From Alkalimarinus sediminis (GTDB lineage: Bacteria; Pseudomonadota; Gammaproteobacteria; Pseudomonadales; Oleiphilaceae), in the NCBI RefSeq assembly GCF_026427595.1, contig NZ_CP101527.1:815001-879000 (forward strand): 64,000 nt of DNA. Reading direction: 5' to 3'. The notes beneath the pieces are model-generated. The model was not told the origin of the DNA. It did not search any database and saw only the letters and a list, made by a program, of their open reading frames with translations. Made by a program: the position numbers and the translations under genes. Of this stretch, positions 40,240 to 48,993 are shown in pieces (position 1 is the first letter of the stretch; each line of letters begins with the position of its first letter).

Positions 40240-41058
40240 ATGAATGCGTTTGAAAAACCACAAAACCAGACTGATGAACTGTTTTATCAACCCCAAGGAA
40301 ATGAAGAAGCATTATTTGAGCATGCGTATAACCATCAACTGCCGGTGTTGATCAAAGGTCCGACAGGGTGCGGAAAAACGCGGTTTATTGCACATATGGC
40401 AGAAAAATTGGGTCGGCCTATTTACACTGTATCGTGTCATGATGACTTGACTGCAGCTGATTTGGTTGGTCGTCACCTTATTGGTAAAGAAGGCACGTTC
40501 TGGCAAGATGGCCCACTTACACGCGCGGTTCGAGAAGGTGCGATTTGCTATCTTGATGAGGTTATCGAAGCAAGAAAAGATACCACTGTAGTATTGCACC
40601 CGTTGGCAGATGATCGTCGCGTGTTGCCGATTGAAAGAACCGGCGAGTACCTCGAGGCAGCACCTGGCTTTATGCTGGTAGTGTCTTATAATCCTGGGTA
40701 TCAGAACTTGTTAAAGGGCATGAAACCGAGTACCCGTCAGCGTTTTGTAGCGCTTCGCTTTGACTACCCAGATGAGGCGGCTGAGACAGCAATTGTTGTT
40801 AAAGAGAGTGGTATAGAGGAAGCAAAAGCACGGGTTCTGGTGAAGTTGGCTAATAGTTTACGAAACTTAAAAGACCATGATCTTGAAGAGGCTGCATCGA
40901 CTCGACTCGTTATTTACGCAGCAAAACTGATTAAAAGCGGAATAGCGCCTCTAGAGGCATGTAAAATTACGATGGCTGAGCCTTTAACTGATGATGAGGC
41001 AACGGTCAGTGCATTGACAGAAGTGATATATGCCATCTTTGGTGGCGAGGAAGCATAA
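40240..41058 (+). CDS. nirQ: MoxR/CbbQ-type AAA+ ATPase NirQ (NorQ)
   Basis: The 272-residue ATPase has Walker A GPTGCGKT (40-47), Walker B ICYLDEV (about 105-111) and the sensor segment LVVSYNPGYQ. It belongs to the CbbQ/NirQ/NorQ/GpvN family. Together with the VWA protein NorD it activates nitric oxide reductase, probably by remodelling it during iron insertion. Its partner norD is encoded about 19 kb away at 59430, so the pair is split here, although both are in the same denitrification region. A small membrane-protein gene follows with only one base between. Confidence 0.93.
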   Translation: MNAFEKPQNQTDELFYQPQGNEEALFEHAYNHQLPVLIKGPTGCGKTRFIAHMAEKLGRPIYTVSCHDDLTAADLVGRHLIGKEGTFWQDGPLTRAVREGAICYLDEVIEARKDTTVVLHPLADDRRVLPIERTGEYLEAAPGFMLVVSYNPGYQNLLKGMKPSTRQRFVALRFDYPDEAAETAIVVKESGIEEAKARVLVKLANSLRNLKDHDLEEAASTRLVIYAAKLIKSGIAPLEACKITMAEPLTDDEATVSALTEVIYAIFGGEEA

Positions 41059-41059
41059 A

Positions 41060-41440
41060 TTGGCTTACGGAAGCTTTACGAAGAACAAAGAAGATCAGTC
41101 TCTTGCGAATCAGGCAGAGGCTTGGTATTTGTGTAATTTGTTATTGCTTCCCGGTATATCGTTTGCTTTTTTGGTTAGGTTATTTATTAAGCATGGCGGT
41201 GGCGATCGCTCCTCACTGGCGACTAATCATATTAGACAGACTTTTTTTATGTCACTACTAGGTGGAGGGTTAGTCTTTACTGGCTGCATAGGATTATATC
41301 TGTTGCTAGGTAATACACCTAATGGCTGGATGTGGATTATTATGTACTTTACCTTGGTTCATACCAGTTTTGTACTTTGGGGTCTTTTGGGGCTAGCATG
41401 GTCGTTGGCAAAGAAGCCGATCTTGTTTCCACGCTTTTGA
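41060..41440 (+). CDS. Small integral membrane protein coupled to nirQ
   Basis: The frame begins at TTG 41060, directly after the nirQ stop, with GAGGAAG inside the end of nirQ as ribosome binding site; the in-frame ATG at 41030 would overlap nirQ and has no such site. The 126-residue product has three hydrophobic segments (about 25-41, 64-85 and 92-116) and a conserved-looking RQTFF motif after the first. I cannot name the family. Tight coupling to nirQ suggests a role in NO reductase maturation or electron supply; that is inference from position. Confidence 0.75.
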   Translation: MAYGSFTKNKEDQSLANQAEAWYLCNLLLLPGISFAFLVRLFIKHGGGDRSSLATNHIRQTFFMSLLGGGLVFTGCIGLYLLLGNTPNGWMWIIMYFTLVHTSFVLWGLLGLAWSLAKKPILFPRF

Positions 41441-41494
41441 CAGTAAAAAAGAGTAGTTAGCTATTTGACTATCAACTAGAAGCGCCGACCAATA

Positions 41495-41529
41495 AAAAAG
41501 GCCTGATTGAGAATCAATCAGGCCTTTTT
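41495..41529. terminator. Bidirectional terminator between the nirQ unit and the acyl-CoA reductase gene
   Basis: A 16-bp perfect stem (AAAAAGGCCTGATTGA / TCAATCAGGCCTTTTT) with loop GAA has T runs on both sides. It serves the two converging genes. Confidence 0.95.
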
Positions 41530-41554
41530 GCATTAAGTAAACTGTTTTGCCAGC

Positions 41555-43099
41555 TTATGCCGCTTTTTTAGACTGTTTTACGTTTGCTTTTTGGGCTTTT
41601 ACAGCAGTGCTTTTGGATTTATCTTTTATCGCGTATTTCTCTAGCCCTGCGATGTGATTTTTACCAAAATATTCACCCCAGTTAATCTCTGCTGCATCGA
41701 CATAGAACTCGCTATCACCAGCCTCGCCTAGCTCTTTTGCAAGGGCCAGCAGCTTACCGTTATGGAAGCGATATTTAGGAAAGCCATAAAAAGAAAATGT
41801 CGTTGACAACGTTAGTGCCGTATCAATATTTTTGAGCATTACGCTATTCTTGCTCTCTCTACCCAATATAGAGTTAACATCATTAAGAAGACCTAAAGGA
41901 AGCTGAATCGCTTTCATAGCAGTATCAAAGATTGATTTAGATACGAAGTTAAAGCTGCTAGCAGGTCTCTTTCCCTTAAATAGTTTGGGGTACTTACGGT
42001 AGTTCTTGCGAGCCTCATTTATCATGGTGGTTTTTAGGTCGCTAATGTTGGCAGGGTTAGAACCACTACTACAACTCTGGTATATGTTGGTCTCGCCTGG
42101 AGATACAAATACTTTAGTCATCGACAAAATGATGCTATTTGCAACTAAGTCAGCAGGGATGATATCCATAATACCCTTGGGGTCTGCAGGGAAAAACGCG
42201 ATTTTGCCCCGTGCGTAAGCAAAAATAATCGCATCTGCGACTTTTATACCTTCAATCCAGCCTGGCACTGGCCCTTTTAAAGTGCTCTCGATAATAGATG
42301 GACGAACGATGGCTAACGACTTTCCATCAAGCTTTTCGATCAGTAGTTGTTCACCCATCCACTTGGTGAAAGTGTAGGTGTCGTTCCACCCATAACGGTT
42401 GGCTTCTTCGATACCTAAATCTACCAATGCTTTACTGAGTTCTTCAGGGTTTTTTGCTGGGAAGCGAAGATTATTGATTTTGTCTTTTAGTAGGTCGATG
42501 ACGCTTTCAACGACGTATTGACCTTTTTCATTGCGTGGCATTTTCTGGCCAAAAGGAGCTTTAGTCTCTTCGTAAATGTCACCTTTGTTAAGGCCGTGGA
42601 CATAACAAGTGGAAACCTGAACGACGGGAATATTGTCGCCTCGCTCAGACAACTCAACGATGTTGTTAAGGCATAGCGTGTTAATTTTGAGTGCTTTATC
42701 TAGGGCTTCGCGAAAGTTAACACTTGCAGCAGAGTTGACGATTAAGTCAATCTTATTCGCCAATGTTGAAAATTGAGATTCACCAAGACCAAAGTTTTTC
42801 TCAGTGAGCTCACCGGTAATAACGTTCAATTTGGTCGCGCAGAACTGCTCGAAAGCTGCGAGATCTTTTTCTCTTAAACTGTCGAAAATAGAAGAGGTGA
42901 GTATTTCTTGTTCAAAGCGCTCTCTACCGTCTTTATAGGCTGAGCTGCCTCTAATAAGAATGTTAATTGAACCAACCTTAGGTATGGATGAAATGATCTT
43001 TTCTAGTAGTACTTTACCCAAAAAACCGGTACAACCTGTGATAAGAATGTTCTTTCCGTTTAAAGTTTGTCTTACCACTGAGTCTTTTGTGTTTTTCAT
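41555..43099 (-). CDS. Fatty acyl-CoA reductase (alcohol-forming, wax-ester type)
   Basis: The 514-residue protein matches the FAR family that reduces acyl-CoA or acyl-ACP to fatty alcohols with NADPH; the Marinobacter enzyme has practically the same length. The Rossmann motif TGCTGFLG is at 21-28 and the catalytic YTFTK at 242-246. IVRPSIIES and the C-terminal FAR_C region (about 415-490, ending WGEYF) follow. Fatty alcohols made this way usually enter wax esters. The tail is lysine-rich. AGGAAAG precedes the ATG. It lies downstream of nirN on the same strand but is separated by 460 bases, so it is probably an independent unit. Confidence 0.9.
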   Translation of the reverse strand: MKNTKDSVVRQTLNGKNILITGCTGFLGKVLLEKIISSIPKVGSINILIRGSSAYKDGRERFEQEILTSSIFDSLREKDLAAFEQFCATKLNVITGELTEKNFGLGESQFSTLANKIDLIVNSAASVNFREALDKALKINTLCLNNIVELSERGDNIPVVQVSTCYVHGLNKGDIYEETKAPFGQKMPRNEKGQYVVESVIDLLKDKINNLRFPAKNPEELSKALVDLGIEEANRYGWNDTYTFTKWMGEQLLIEKLDGKSLAIVRPSIIESTLKGPVPGWIEGIKVADAIIFAYARGKIAFFPADPKGIMDIIPADLVANSIILSMTKVFVSPGETNIYQSCSSGSNPANISDLKTTMINEARKNYRKYPKLFKGKRPASSFNFVSKSIFDTAMKAIQLPLGLLNDVNSILGRESKNSVMLKNIDTALTLSTTFSFYGFPKYRFHNGKLLALAKELGEAGDSEFYVDAAEINWGEYFGKNHIAGLEKYAIKDKSKSTAVKAQKANVKQSKKAA

Positions 43100-43227
43100 A
43101 GCTTTCCTGCTGTTCCATTGAGTTAAACATAGTCCGTTAGAAACCCTCTTGAGGCTTTATTAACCTAAATAAAGCGCTGTTCACTCTTGGGTTCCGATAG
43201 GGGCGCAAATTTACATCTAAAGAGTGT

Positions 43228-43246
43228 ATTAATCATTATCATTAAT
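43228..43246 (-). promoter_or_regulatory. Possible Fur box upstream of the acyl-CoA reductase gene
   Basis: ATTAATCATTATCATTAAT, read on the minus strand, fits the Fur consensus at 14 of 19 positions and lies about 130 bases before the ATG. AT-rich DNA produces such matches by chance more easily than the 16/19 box at 8081. Confidence 0.35.
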
Positions 43247-43437
43247 GCCTTTTTTTCAAATAAAATCTCTAATTGTGATGTATTTAACATTAATAATTCT
43301 AATTAGAGTATATGCACTAAAAGCCATGTATGTTTTGGATTTAGAGTATCTATTAGATGTAGCGTGAATGAGGAGGGGGAATATAGTTAGACCAAGTTCG
43401 TTGAGTGAACTAACTGATGCTTCTTTAGAGGAGAGCT

Positions 43438-43459
43438 AAGGGTGCTTTTTAGCACCCTT
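43438..43459 (-). terminator. Hairpin downstream of nirN
   Basis: AAGGGTGCT / AGCACCCTT forms a 9-bp stem around a 4-base loop, about 100 bases behind the nirN stop. No T run follows on the minus strand, so it may protect the mRNA end or be a weak terminator. Confidence 0.4.
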
Positions 43460-43559
43460 ATTGAGCTGTAGCTGTCCGATATAAACGATAGCTGCCGGTC
43501 TATTACTGGCTAACTAGTGGTTAGATTGACCGAAAACCAGTTGTTAGACTTGCCAAACA

Positions 43560-45128
43560 CTAGTGACTGGTCCCACTCGCGTAAGTGGTTTTGTTGTGCA
43601 CATTGTATTTTCCGGACGGTTTTTTCATCGGGAGTCGCTTAACCTCTTCGAGGGTGTCTGCGTCATACACAATGAGAGCTCCATCTTTATCCCAAATACT
43701 CATAAGTGCATGGCTACCATCTTTAGTGAATTCGATGTGAGCAGCCGTTTTACCGGGGATAGGTTGTAGCGTTTTTTCGATCTCCAGTGTCTCTTTGTTG
43801 ATGACATGCATCAGGTCTTTATTTGGGCCAAAGAATACATCAACCCAGGCATACTTGGAGTTGCTATGGCTTCGCATAAAGAACCCGGGGCCTTTGGTTT
43901 CGATGCGCTTAATAACTTCCCAGGTGTTCATATCAATAACCGACACTTGACCATCTTTAAGGTTAGGCGTGGCCATTACTGTTCTGCCCTTGTACTCCCA
44001 TGTGATGCCTGATCCTAGGTGTGGCATACCTGCTAGGTCGATAGTTTTGATCTTTTTACCTAAGTCGAGGTCGATAACCTGACCATCTTTTGAGTCTCTC
44101 GACGCGCCAATGAGGTGCTTGTAGGATTGATCAAAGAAAAAGTCATCCAAGTAGTCATCAACAGTAATTTTTCTGACGTTTAGTTCGGGTTGGTCATAGG
44201 GAATCTCCCAAACTTCTTTCAAGTCTTTGAGAGCTGCGATAAAACTATTTCTCGGCGGTGCGGTGTACACAGCACTCACGCGAGAAGGTTGCCCTTGGTC
44301 ACTGGTAACATTAAAGACCTTAACTGGTTTTAGGTCTGCTGTATCGAGCAATACCAGTGTTTGTGGCAGGTAGTTCGCTACCATCGCATATTTACCATCT
44401 TTTGAAATTGCGAGATTTCGAGTATTGATAGCTGCGCGAATTTCAGCGACAAACGTCATATTGTAAATGTCGTACTTACTGACCCAGCCATCTCTGGAGG
44501 CAAAGTAGACATAGCGACCATCAGGTGAGTATTTGGGGCCGCCGTGTAATGCAAAACGAGTTTTAAAGCGGTTGATAGGCTCAAAGGTATCGCCATTCAG
44601 GAGTGTGGCAGAGTGGTCTTCTAGTTCTACAACAATAAAGAGGTTCTTTAGGTCTGCTTCAAACTTTGGTTTGTCAGGAAGGGTCCCCTTAGAGTGATAA
44701 ACAATATGAGAGGCTTGTATATCTTTTTCTGTCCACGTTGGCGCTACATCTGGTTTGCTGAATACATAGCTTGCTAATGCAGAAATTTGTTTGTCATCTA
44801 ATTGCTGGGAAAACGCAGGCATTTGGGTAGCTGCACGTCCATTCTTAATAACATCAACGGCCTTTTTCATACGCAAGCGTGAGAGGTTTTCAGGCAGTAG
44901 GGCAGGGCCCATAGCACCTGTGCGATTGGCACCGTGACAATCCCCGCAATTATCTTTATATAACTGAATGGTTTCTGGTGATACTTCGGCTGCGGAGATT
45001 GATTTGGTTTTTTGGCCAGCGGCAACTGCATGGTTAGATGGCAGCGACAGCAATAAGCCTGGGATCAAAAACGCGCCTAATAGCGCTTTAGATCTACGCA
45101 ATAAGGTTAAACGGGTCGCTATCATCAT
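43560..45128 (-). CDS. nirN: NirN, c-type cytochrome with heme d1 domain (dihydro-heme d1 dehydrogenase)
   Basis: NirN is a periplasmic relative of NirS that performs the last step of heme d1 synthesis and hands the cofactor on. The 522-residue protein has a signal peptide (to about residue 36, AVA), a cytochrome c domain with CGDCH at 61-65 and the axial Met in TQMPAF. An eight-bladed propeller follows, with repeats such as KYSPDGRYVYFASRDG and HIEFTKDGSHALMSIW. It is last in the nir operon; its ATG is three bases behind the nirE stop. Confidence 0.93.
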   Translation of the reverse strand: MMIATRLTLLRRSKALLGAFLIPGLLLSLPSNHAVAAGQKTKSISAAEVSPETIQLYKDNCGDCHGANRTGAMGPALLPENLSRLRMKKAVDVIKNGRAATQMPAFSQQLDDKQISALASYVFSKPDVAPTWTEKDIQASHIVYHSKGTLPDKPKFEADLKNLFIVVELEDHSATLLNGDTFEPINRFKTRFALHGGPKYSPDGRYVYFASRDGWVSKYDIYNMTFVAEIRAAINTRNLAISKDGKYAMVANYLPQTLVLLDTADLKPVKVFNVTSDQGQPSRVSAVYTAPPRNSFIAALKDLKEVWEIPYDQPELNVRKITVDDYLDDFFFDQSYKHLIGASRDSKDGQVIDLDLGKKIKTIDLAGMPHLGSGITWEYKGRTVMATPNLKDGQVSVIDMNTWEVIKRIETKGPGFFMRSHSNSKYAWVDVFFGPNKDLMHVINKETLEIEKTLQPIPGKTAAHIEFTKDGSHALMSIWDKDGALIVYDADTLEEVKRLPMKKPSGKYNVHNKTTYASGTSH

Positions 45129-45131
45129 CGA

Positions 45132-45974
45132 TTACATTCCTGTTGCAAACTGAACTACATTGTTGCTCGTAGAGATGTTCTCTTTTTGTTGTTCGTTAAA
45201 TGCGTTAACGACTGTCCCGATAATGATCAATGTGGGCGTTTGAATATTTTTGTCTTGAACATGTTGCTGCAACGTATCTAGTGTCGCTATAAATACTCGT
45301 TGGTTAGGTGTTGTGCCTTGCTCAACCAGAGCTGCAGGCATATCGCCTGACATCCCGTGGGCTTGTAACTCTCGATTGATCACTTCGATACTTTGTAACC
45401 CCATATAAAACACTACGGTTTGATTGGGGCGTGCGAGGTTCTCCCATGGTAATACCAGATTGCCAGATTTCAGATGTCCGGTCACAAATGTGCAGCTTTG
45501 AGCGTGGTCTCTGTGAGTGAGGGGGATGCCTGCATATGTCGCACAACCAGAGGCTGCCGTAATGCCTGGAACCACTCTGCAAGGTACATCTGAGGCTAAC
45601 AATACTTGGATCTCTTCACCGCCACGTCCAAAAATATAAGGGTCGCCCCCTTTTAGGCGAACAACCCGTTTGTTCTCTTTTGATAATCTGACAAGCAGTG
45701 TATTGATCTCTTCTTGAGGGAGGGTATGGTCATTGGCAGTTTTACCAACAAATATACGGTCAGTTTCTGTTGGCACCATCCCCATGATGGCTTCGCTTAC
45801 CAGCTTATCATAAACCACTATGTCGGCTTCTCGAATTAGGCGCAACGCTCTAAGAGTTAACAGTTCGGGGTCGCCTGGGCCAGATCCGACTAGGGCGACT
45901 TCGCCTGGTTGCAAAGGGGTATTGCTGGCGCAGTTCCCCATGAGGGCTTTTACTTCGCTGGTTTGATCTACCAT
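45132..45974 (-). CDS. nirE: Uroporphyrinogen-III C-methyltransferase NirE
   Basis: NirE uses S-adenosylmethionine to make precorrin-2 from uroporphyrinogen III, the first step towards heme d1. The 280 residues from ATG 45974 (GGAGAG before it; an ATG four codons upstream is also open) show VGSGPGDPELLTLRALR, the SAM-binding GGDPYIFGRGGEE and the ITAASGCATYAGIPLTHR segment of the CobA/CysG methylase family. Position inside the nir operon between nirJ and nirN identifies it as NirE rather than a cobalamin enzyme. Confidence 0.95.
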   Translation of the reverse strand: MVDQTSEVKALMGNCASNTPLQPGEVALVGSGPGDPELLTLRALRLIREADIVVYDKLVSEAIMGMVPTETDRIFVGKTANDHTLPQEEINTLLVRLSKENKRVVRLKGGDPYIFGRGGEEIQVLLASDVPCRVVPGITAASGCATYAGIPLTHRDHAQSCTFVTGHLKSGNLVLPWENLARPNQTVVFYMGLQSIEVINRELQAHGMSGDMPAALVEQGTTPNQRVFIATLDTLQQHVQDKNIQTPTLIIIGTVVNAFNEQQKENISTSNNVVQFATGM

Positions 45975-46054
45975 TGCTCTCTCCATAACCCGGGTTGCCA
46001 GGCCACTCTATATTATAATTTTTTAGTTCTGTATCGATGTTCTGTACGGCTGAC

Positions 46055-47275
46055 TTATTGCTGTCGTGTTACCGGTATTAGTTTTGCATCGGTCGTATCG
46101 TTGTAGGGCATATCCAATCGATCGCCTTCATCCTCGGCTAGGCCAATCTCTTCGTTACTCAAGTAGCATGCTGGATCTTCAGCCCAAGCGTCGCCAGTAA
46201 GCTGGTACGCTCTTACGCGCGTGTTACCGCCACAAATATTTAAGTATTGGCATTCAGCACAGCGCCCTGTAACAGGGCGAGGATGTTGCCTGAAGCCATC
46301 CATCAGCTCGTCATTAGGGTTGCTCCAAATATCCGAGAATGCACGCTCCCTGACGTTCCCTAAGGTGTAGTTCCACCAGAATGTGTCAGGGTGCACGTTA
46401 CCTAGATTGTCGATATTAGAAATGTTAACGCCTGAAGAGTTACCTCCCCAGTTTTCTAATCGTTGTCTAAGGGCATCAACTTCGTTCGGAACGTTCTTTT
46501 CAGCCCACTGGAGCAAGTAAGGGCCGTCCGCATCGTTATTGCCAGTCACATACTCTCGGACAATGCCTCTTTGTAGTTCAGACCAGCTTCGTTCAAACAG
46601 GAGGTCGAGTGCTTTTCGGGTTGTCAGGTGGAATGCATCACTTTTTCTATTTCGATTTCCGCGTCCTGCATAGTTAAGATGAGATAGATAGAATTTATCG
46701 ATATCATACTCGTCCATCAGTGCGAGTAGTTGAGGCAGTTCATGACTATTGTTTTGCGTAAGGGTAAAACGTATGCCCACTTTGATGTTATGTTGCTTGC
46801 ATAGCTTTACGGCGTGGAGCGATGCATCAAATGCCCCTTTTAATTGACGAAACTCGTCGTGAGTCTCTTTGATGCCGTCTAAGCTGATGCCGACATAGTC
46901 GTAGCCGACCTCAGCTATCTTTTCGATATTCTCTTCAGTAATCAGTGTGCCATTACTTGAAAGGCCGACATAAAAACCCATCGCTTTAGCACGTTTTGAT
47001 ACATCATATATATCTGGGCGTAGCAGGGGTTCTCCACCTGAGAGAATTAATACAGGAACCTTAAAGGCTTTAAGGTCATCCATTACGCCATAGACTTCTT
47101 CGGTTGATAGTTCGCCCTTAAAGTCGGTATCGGCTGAGATTGAATAACAGTGTTTACAGGTTAGGTTGCACCGCCTTATCAGGTTCCATATTACCACTGG
47201 GCCTGGCGGTTTACGTGCAGGACCAACAGGTGTTGGATTGAGCAAAGTCTGCATATATTGTGTAATACGGAACAT
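46055..47275 (-). CDS. nirJ: Heme d1 biosynthesis radical SAM protein NirJ
   Basis: NirJ removes the two propionate side chains of 12,18-didecarboxysiroheme and leaves oxo groups, a radical reaction. The 406-residue protein has the radical SAM cysteines CNLTCKHC (36, 40, 43), the GGEPLL motif near 80 and a C-terminal cysteine cluster (CAECQYLNICGG, then a further Cys) that binds a second iron-sulfur cluster as in SPASM proteins. It is placed between nirH and nirE, the same order as in Pseudomonas aeruginosa. Confidence 0.96.
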   Translation of the reverse strand: MFRITQYMQTLLNPTPVGPARKPPGPVVIWNLIRRCNLTCKHCYSISADTDFKGELSTEEVYGVMDDLKAFKVPVLILSGGEPLLRPDIYDVSKRAKAMGFYVGLSSNGTLITEENIEKIAEVGYDYVGISLDGIKETHDEFRQLKGAFDASLHAVKLCKQHNIKVGIRFTLTQNNSHELPQLLALMDEYDIDKFYLSHLNYAGRGNRNRKSDAFHLTTRKALDLLFERSWSELQRGIVREYVTGNNDADGPYLLQWAEKNVPNEVDALRQRLENWGGNSSGVNISNIDNLGNVHPDTFWWNYTLGNVRERAFSDIWSNPNDELMDGFRQHPRPVTGRCAECQYLNICGGNTRVRAYQLTGDAWAEDPACYLSNEEIGLAEDEGDRLDMPYNDTTDAKLIPVTRQQ

Positions 47276-47368
47276 GTTTAGGGTCTCTTTTTCGTTTCAA
47301 TACAGTTTACGAAATATGGCTCTCAGAACCTTGACTTTAAGCAAGCATATTACACATTTGTGTTTGAC

Positions 47369-47887
47369 CTACTTCTTGATTCTCAAACCTGTTTTTTTCA
47401 ATATTCGTTTACTAAACAGCACATCATGGCCGCGATTATGCTCGCCTAACAGTGTGATGATAGTCTGGATGTGGTCATCCACTTCTTCTTGGGTACGGCC
47501 ATGAACCATAGCAAACAAGTTGTGGGGCCAGTCTGGCAGGTGTCGGGGTCTATGGTAGCAGTGACTGACAAAATCAAGCGCACCTAATTGTCTACCTAAG
47601 GTTTGTATCATCTCATCGGGTACATCCCATACAGTCATACCATTGAGTGTGTAGCCAAGTTTGTAGTGGTCGGGTACTACTGCAATTCTGCGGATGACGC
47701 CGGCATCCTGCATGCGCTGCATCCGAGTGATCACTTCGTCCTCTGTCACGTTTAGTTGCTCTGCAAGCTGCAAGTATGGGCGAGGCGTTAAGGGAAGACC
47801 TTCCTGGGTTGCGACAATTATCTTTCGATCTAGCTCGCTTGGTTGGAATGTATTACCGCTTTGGCTCTCTGGGTGCGCGTCATTCAT
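47369..47887 (-). CDS. nirH: Siroheme decarboxylase subunit NirH (Lrp/AsnC-like)
   Basis: NirD, L, G and H are AsnC-type proteins that together decarboxylate siroheme to 12,18-didecarboxysiroheme. This 172-residue member has the winged-helix half (LDRKIIVATQEGLPLTPRPY) and the ferredoxin-like half with the YHRPRHLPDWPHNLFAMVHG stretch, whose histidines are in the active-site region. It resembles NirL at 48425 more than NirG or NirD. A gap of 101 bases separates it from nirG. Confidence 0.93.
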   Translation of the reverse strand: MNDAHPESQSGNTFQPSELDRKIIVATQEGLPLTPRPYLQLAEQLNVTEDEVITRMQRMQDAGVIRRIAVVPDHYKLGYTLNGMTVWDVPDEMIQTLGRQLGALDFVSHCYHRPRHLPDWPHNLFAMVHGRTQEEVDDHIQTIITLLGEHNRGHDVLFSKRILKKTGLRIKK

Positions 47888-47988
47888 TTGAAAGGCTCTT
47901 GCTGGGTCTTATGGGATGTAAATTGGGTAATTGTTAATCGTGCTCTATTAGCTTATCTTAGTGACAATATTGCTCGAGTTAGTAGCTG

Positions 47989-48432
47989 TTAGACGGGGAA
48001 GTACAAACCGACATAAAACTCTTCTAACTTTGGCATGTTGTAAACTTTGTAACCGGTTTCTTGTTCGATTCGTTCGATTGTAGATGCAATCTCTTCGGGG
48101 CTTTCAGTGCCTAGTACAAACCACATATTGAGCTTATGAACCCGCTCATAGTTATGAGCTATTTCTGGGAACTGGTTGACTTGTTCGGCAACTTTATCAA
48201 ACTCATCTTCAGGAATGCTCATGGCGGCAAGTGTAAAAGCACCTCCAGCCTTCTCTATTTGATACATTGGTCCGAAGCGGGTGAGGGTTTTATCTTCTAA
48301 TAACGACTCAATTCGTCCGATAAGGTCTGCTTCGCTAATACCTAGAGAGTTAGCTGCTTCCTCGTAGGGGCGCTCACATATAGGAAACCCACGTTGCAAC
48401 TGGTTGATGATACTGCGATCAATCTCATCCAT
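47989..48432 (-). CDS. nirG: Siroheme decarboxylase subunit NirG (Lrp/AsnC-like)
   Basis: The 147-residue protein has the short AsnC form: N-terminal helix-turn-helix (IDRSIINQLQRGFPICERPY) and a C-terminal alpha/beta half with AHNYERVHKLNMWFVL. It is most like NirD, with which it shares the KAGGAFTLAA-type segment and the ending EFYVGLYF. The DNA-binding half is kept, but these subunits act as an enzyme. It overlaps the end of nirL by eight bases, so translation is coupled. Confidence 0.93.
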   Translation of the reverse strand: MDEIDRSIINQLQRGFPICERPYEEAANSLGISEADLIGRIESLLEDKTLTRFGPMYQIEKAGGAFTLAAMSIPEDEFDKVAEQVNQFPEIAHNYERVHKLNMWFVLGTESPEEIASTIERIEQETGYKVYNMPKLEEFYVGLYFPV

Positions 48433-48988
48433 GGTTAACGGCCTTTTTTTCTATATTCCACTGAGTGCTAGGTGCTTGACTATGCTGCTTATGAAAGCGA
48501 CCTCCACACTGTTTAAATTGTTTGTAGCTGAACAGAATGTCGTGTTCAATGCCGACCAGCTGGCAGGCTGCTTTGAGTTCTTCCAGCTGTTCAAGTACTT
48601 GACCACGGTCTTTGCCGTGAATCATGCAAAACAGGTTATAGTTCCAATCAGGTAGTCGTCTAGGTCGTCTATAACAGAGGGTTACGAGCCCCGACTGTTT
48701 AATGCGTTCACCTATCTCATCGACAAGGTCATTGGGTACATTCCATACCACCATTGCGTTAGCGTTATACCCAAGCTTATGGTGCTTGACGACCAAGCCA
48801 AAACGTTTGATTAAACCGTTGTTAGTCCACTCTTCAATGCAATTAATTACTTGTTGTTCGCTGCCGCCAATCATTTCAGCTAGTCGCAAATAGGGGCGGC
48901 TATCAATTGGTAAGCCTCCTTGAATGGCGCATTTGAGGGCTTGTTGCTGAATGTCGTTTAGTGTCGCGACGGTATTTGTTTTAGACAT
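48425..48988 (-). CDS. nirL: Siroheme decarboxylase subunit NirL (Lrp/AsnC-like)
   Basis: The 187-residue protein from ATG 48988 (GGAG inside the end of nirD serves as ribosome binding site; the longer frame would start at TTG) has the AsnC layout. ALKCAIQGGLPIDSRPYLRLAE is the first half and LCYRRPRRLPDWNYNLFCMIHG the active-site region. A short cysteine-containing tail (FKQCGGRFHKQH) follows. It pairs with NirD or NirG type subunits in the decarboxylase. Confidence 0.92.
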   Translation of the reverse strand: MSKTNTVATLNDIQQQALKCAIQGGLPIDSRPYLRLAEMIGGSEQQVINCIEEWTNNGLIKRFGLVVKHHKLGYNANAMVVWNVPNDLVDEIGERIKQSGLVTLCYRRPRRLPDWNYNLFCMIHGKDRGQVLEQLEELKAACQLVGIEHDILFSYKQFKQCGGRFHKQHSQAPSTQWNIEKKAVNHG

Positions 48989-48993
48989 GGGGT

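Larger units (their letters stand above)
43100..43559. other. Intergenic region between the acyl-CoA reductase gene and nirN
   Basis: It contains the end of the nir transcript with a strong hairpin (43438-43459) and an AT-rich stretch (43240-43330) that probably holds the promoter of the reductase gene. A Fur-like palindrome lies at 43228-43246. I saw no further gene on either strand. Confidence 0.5.
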
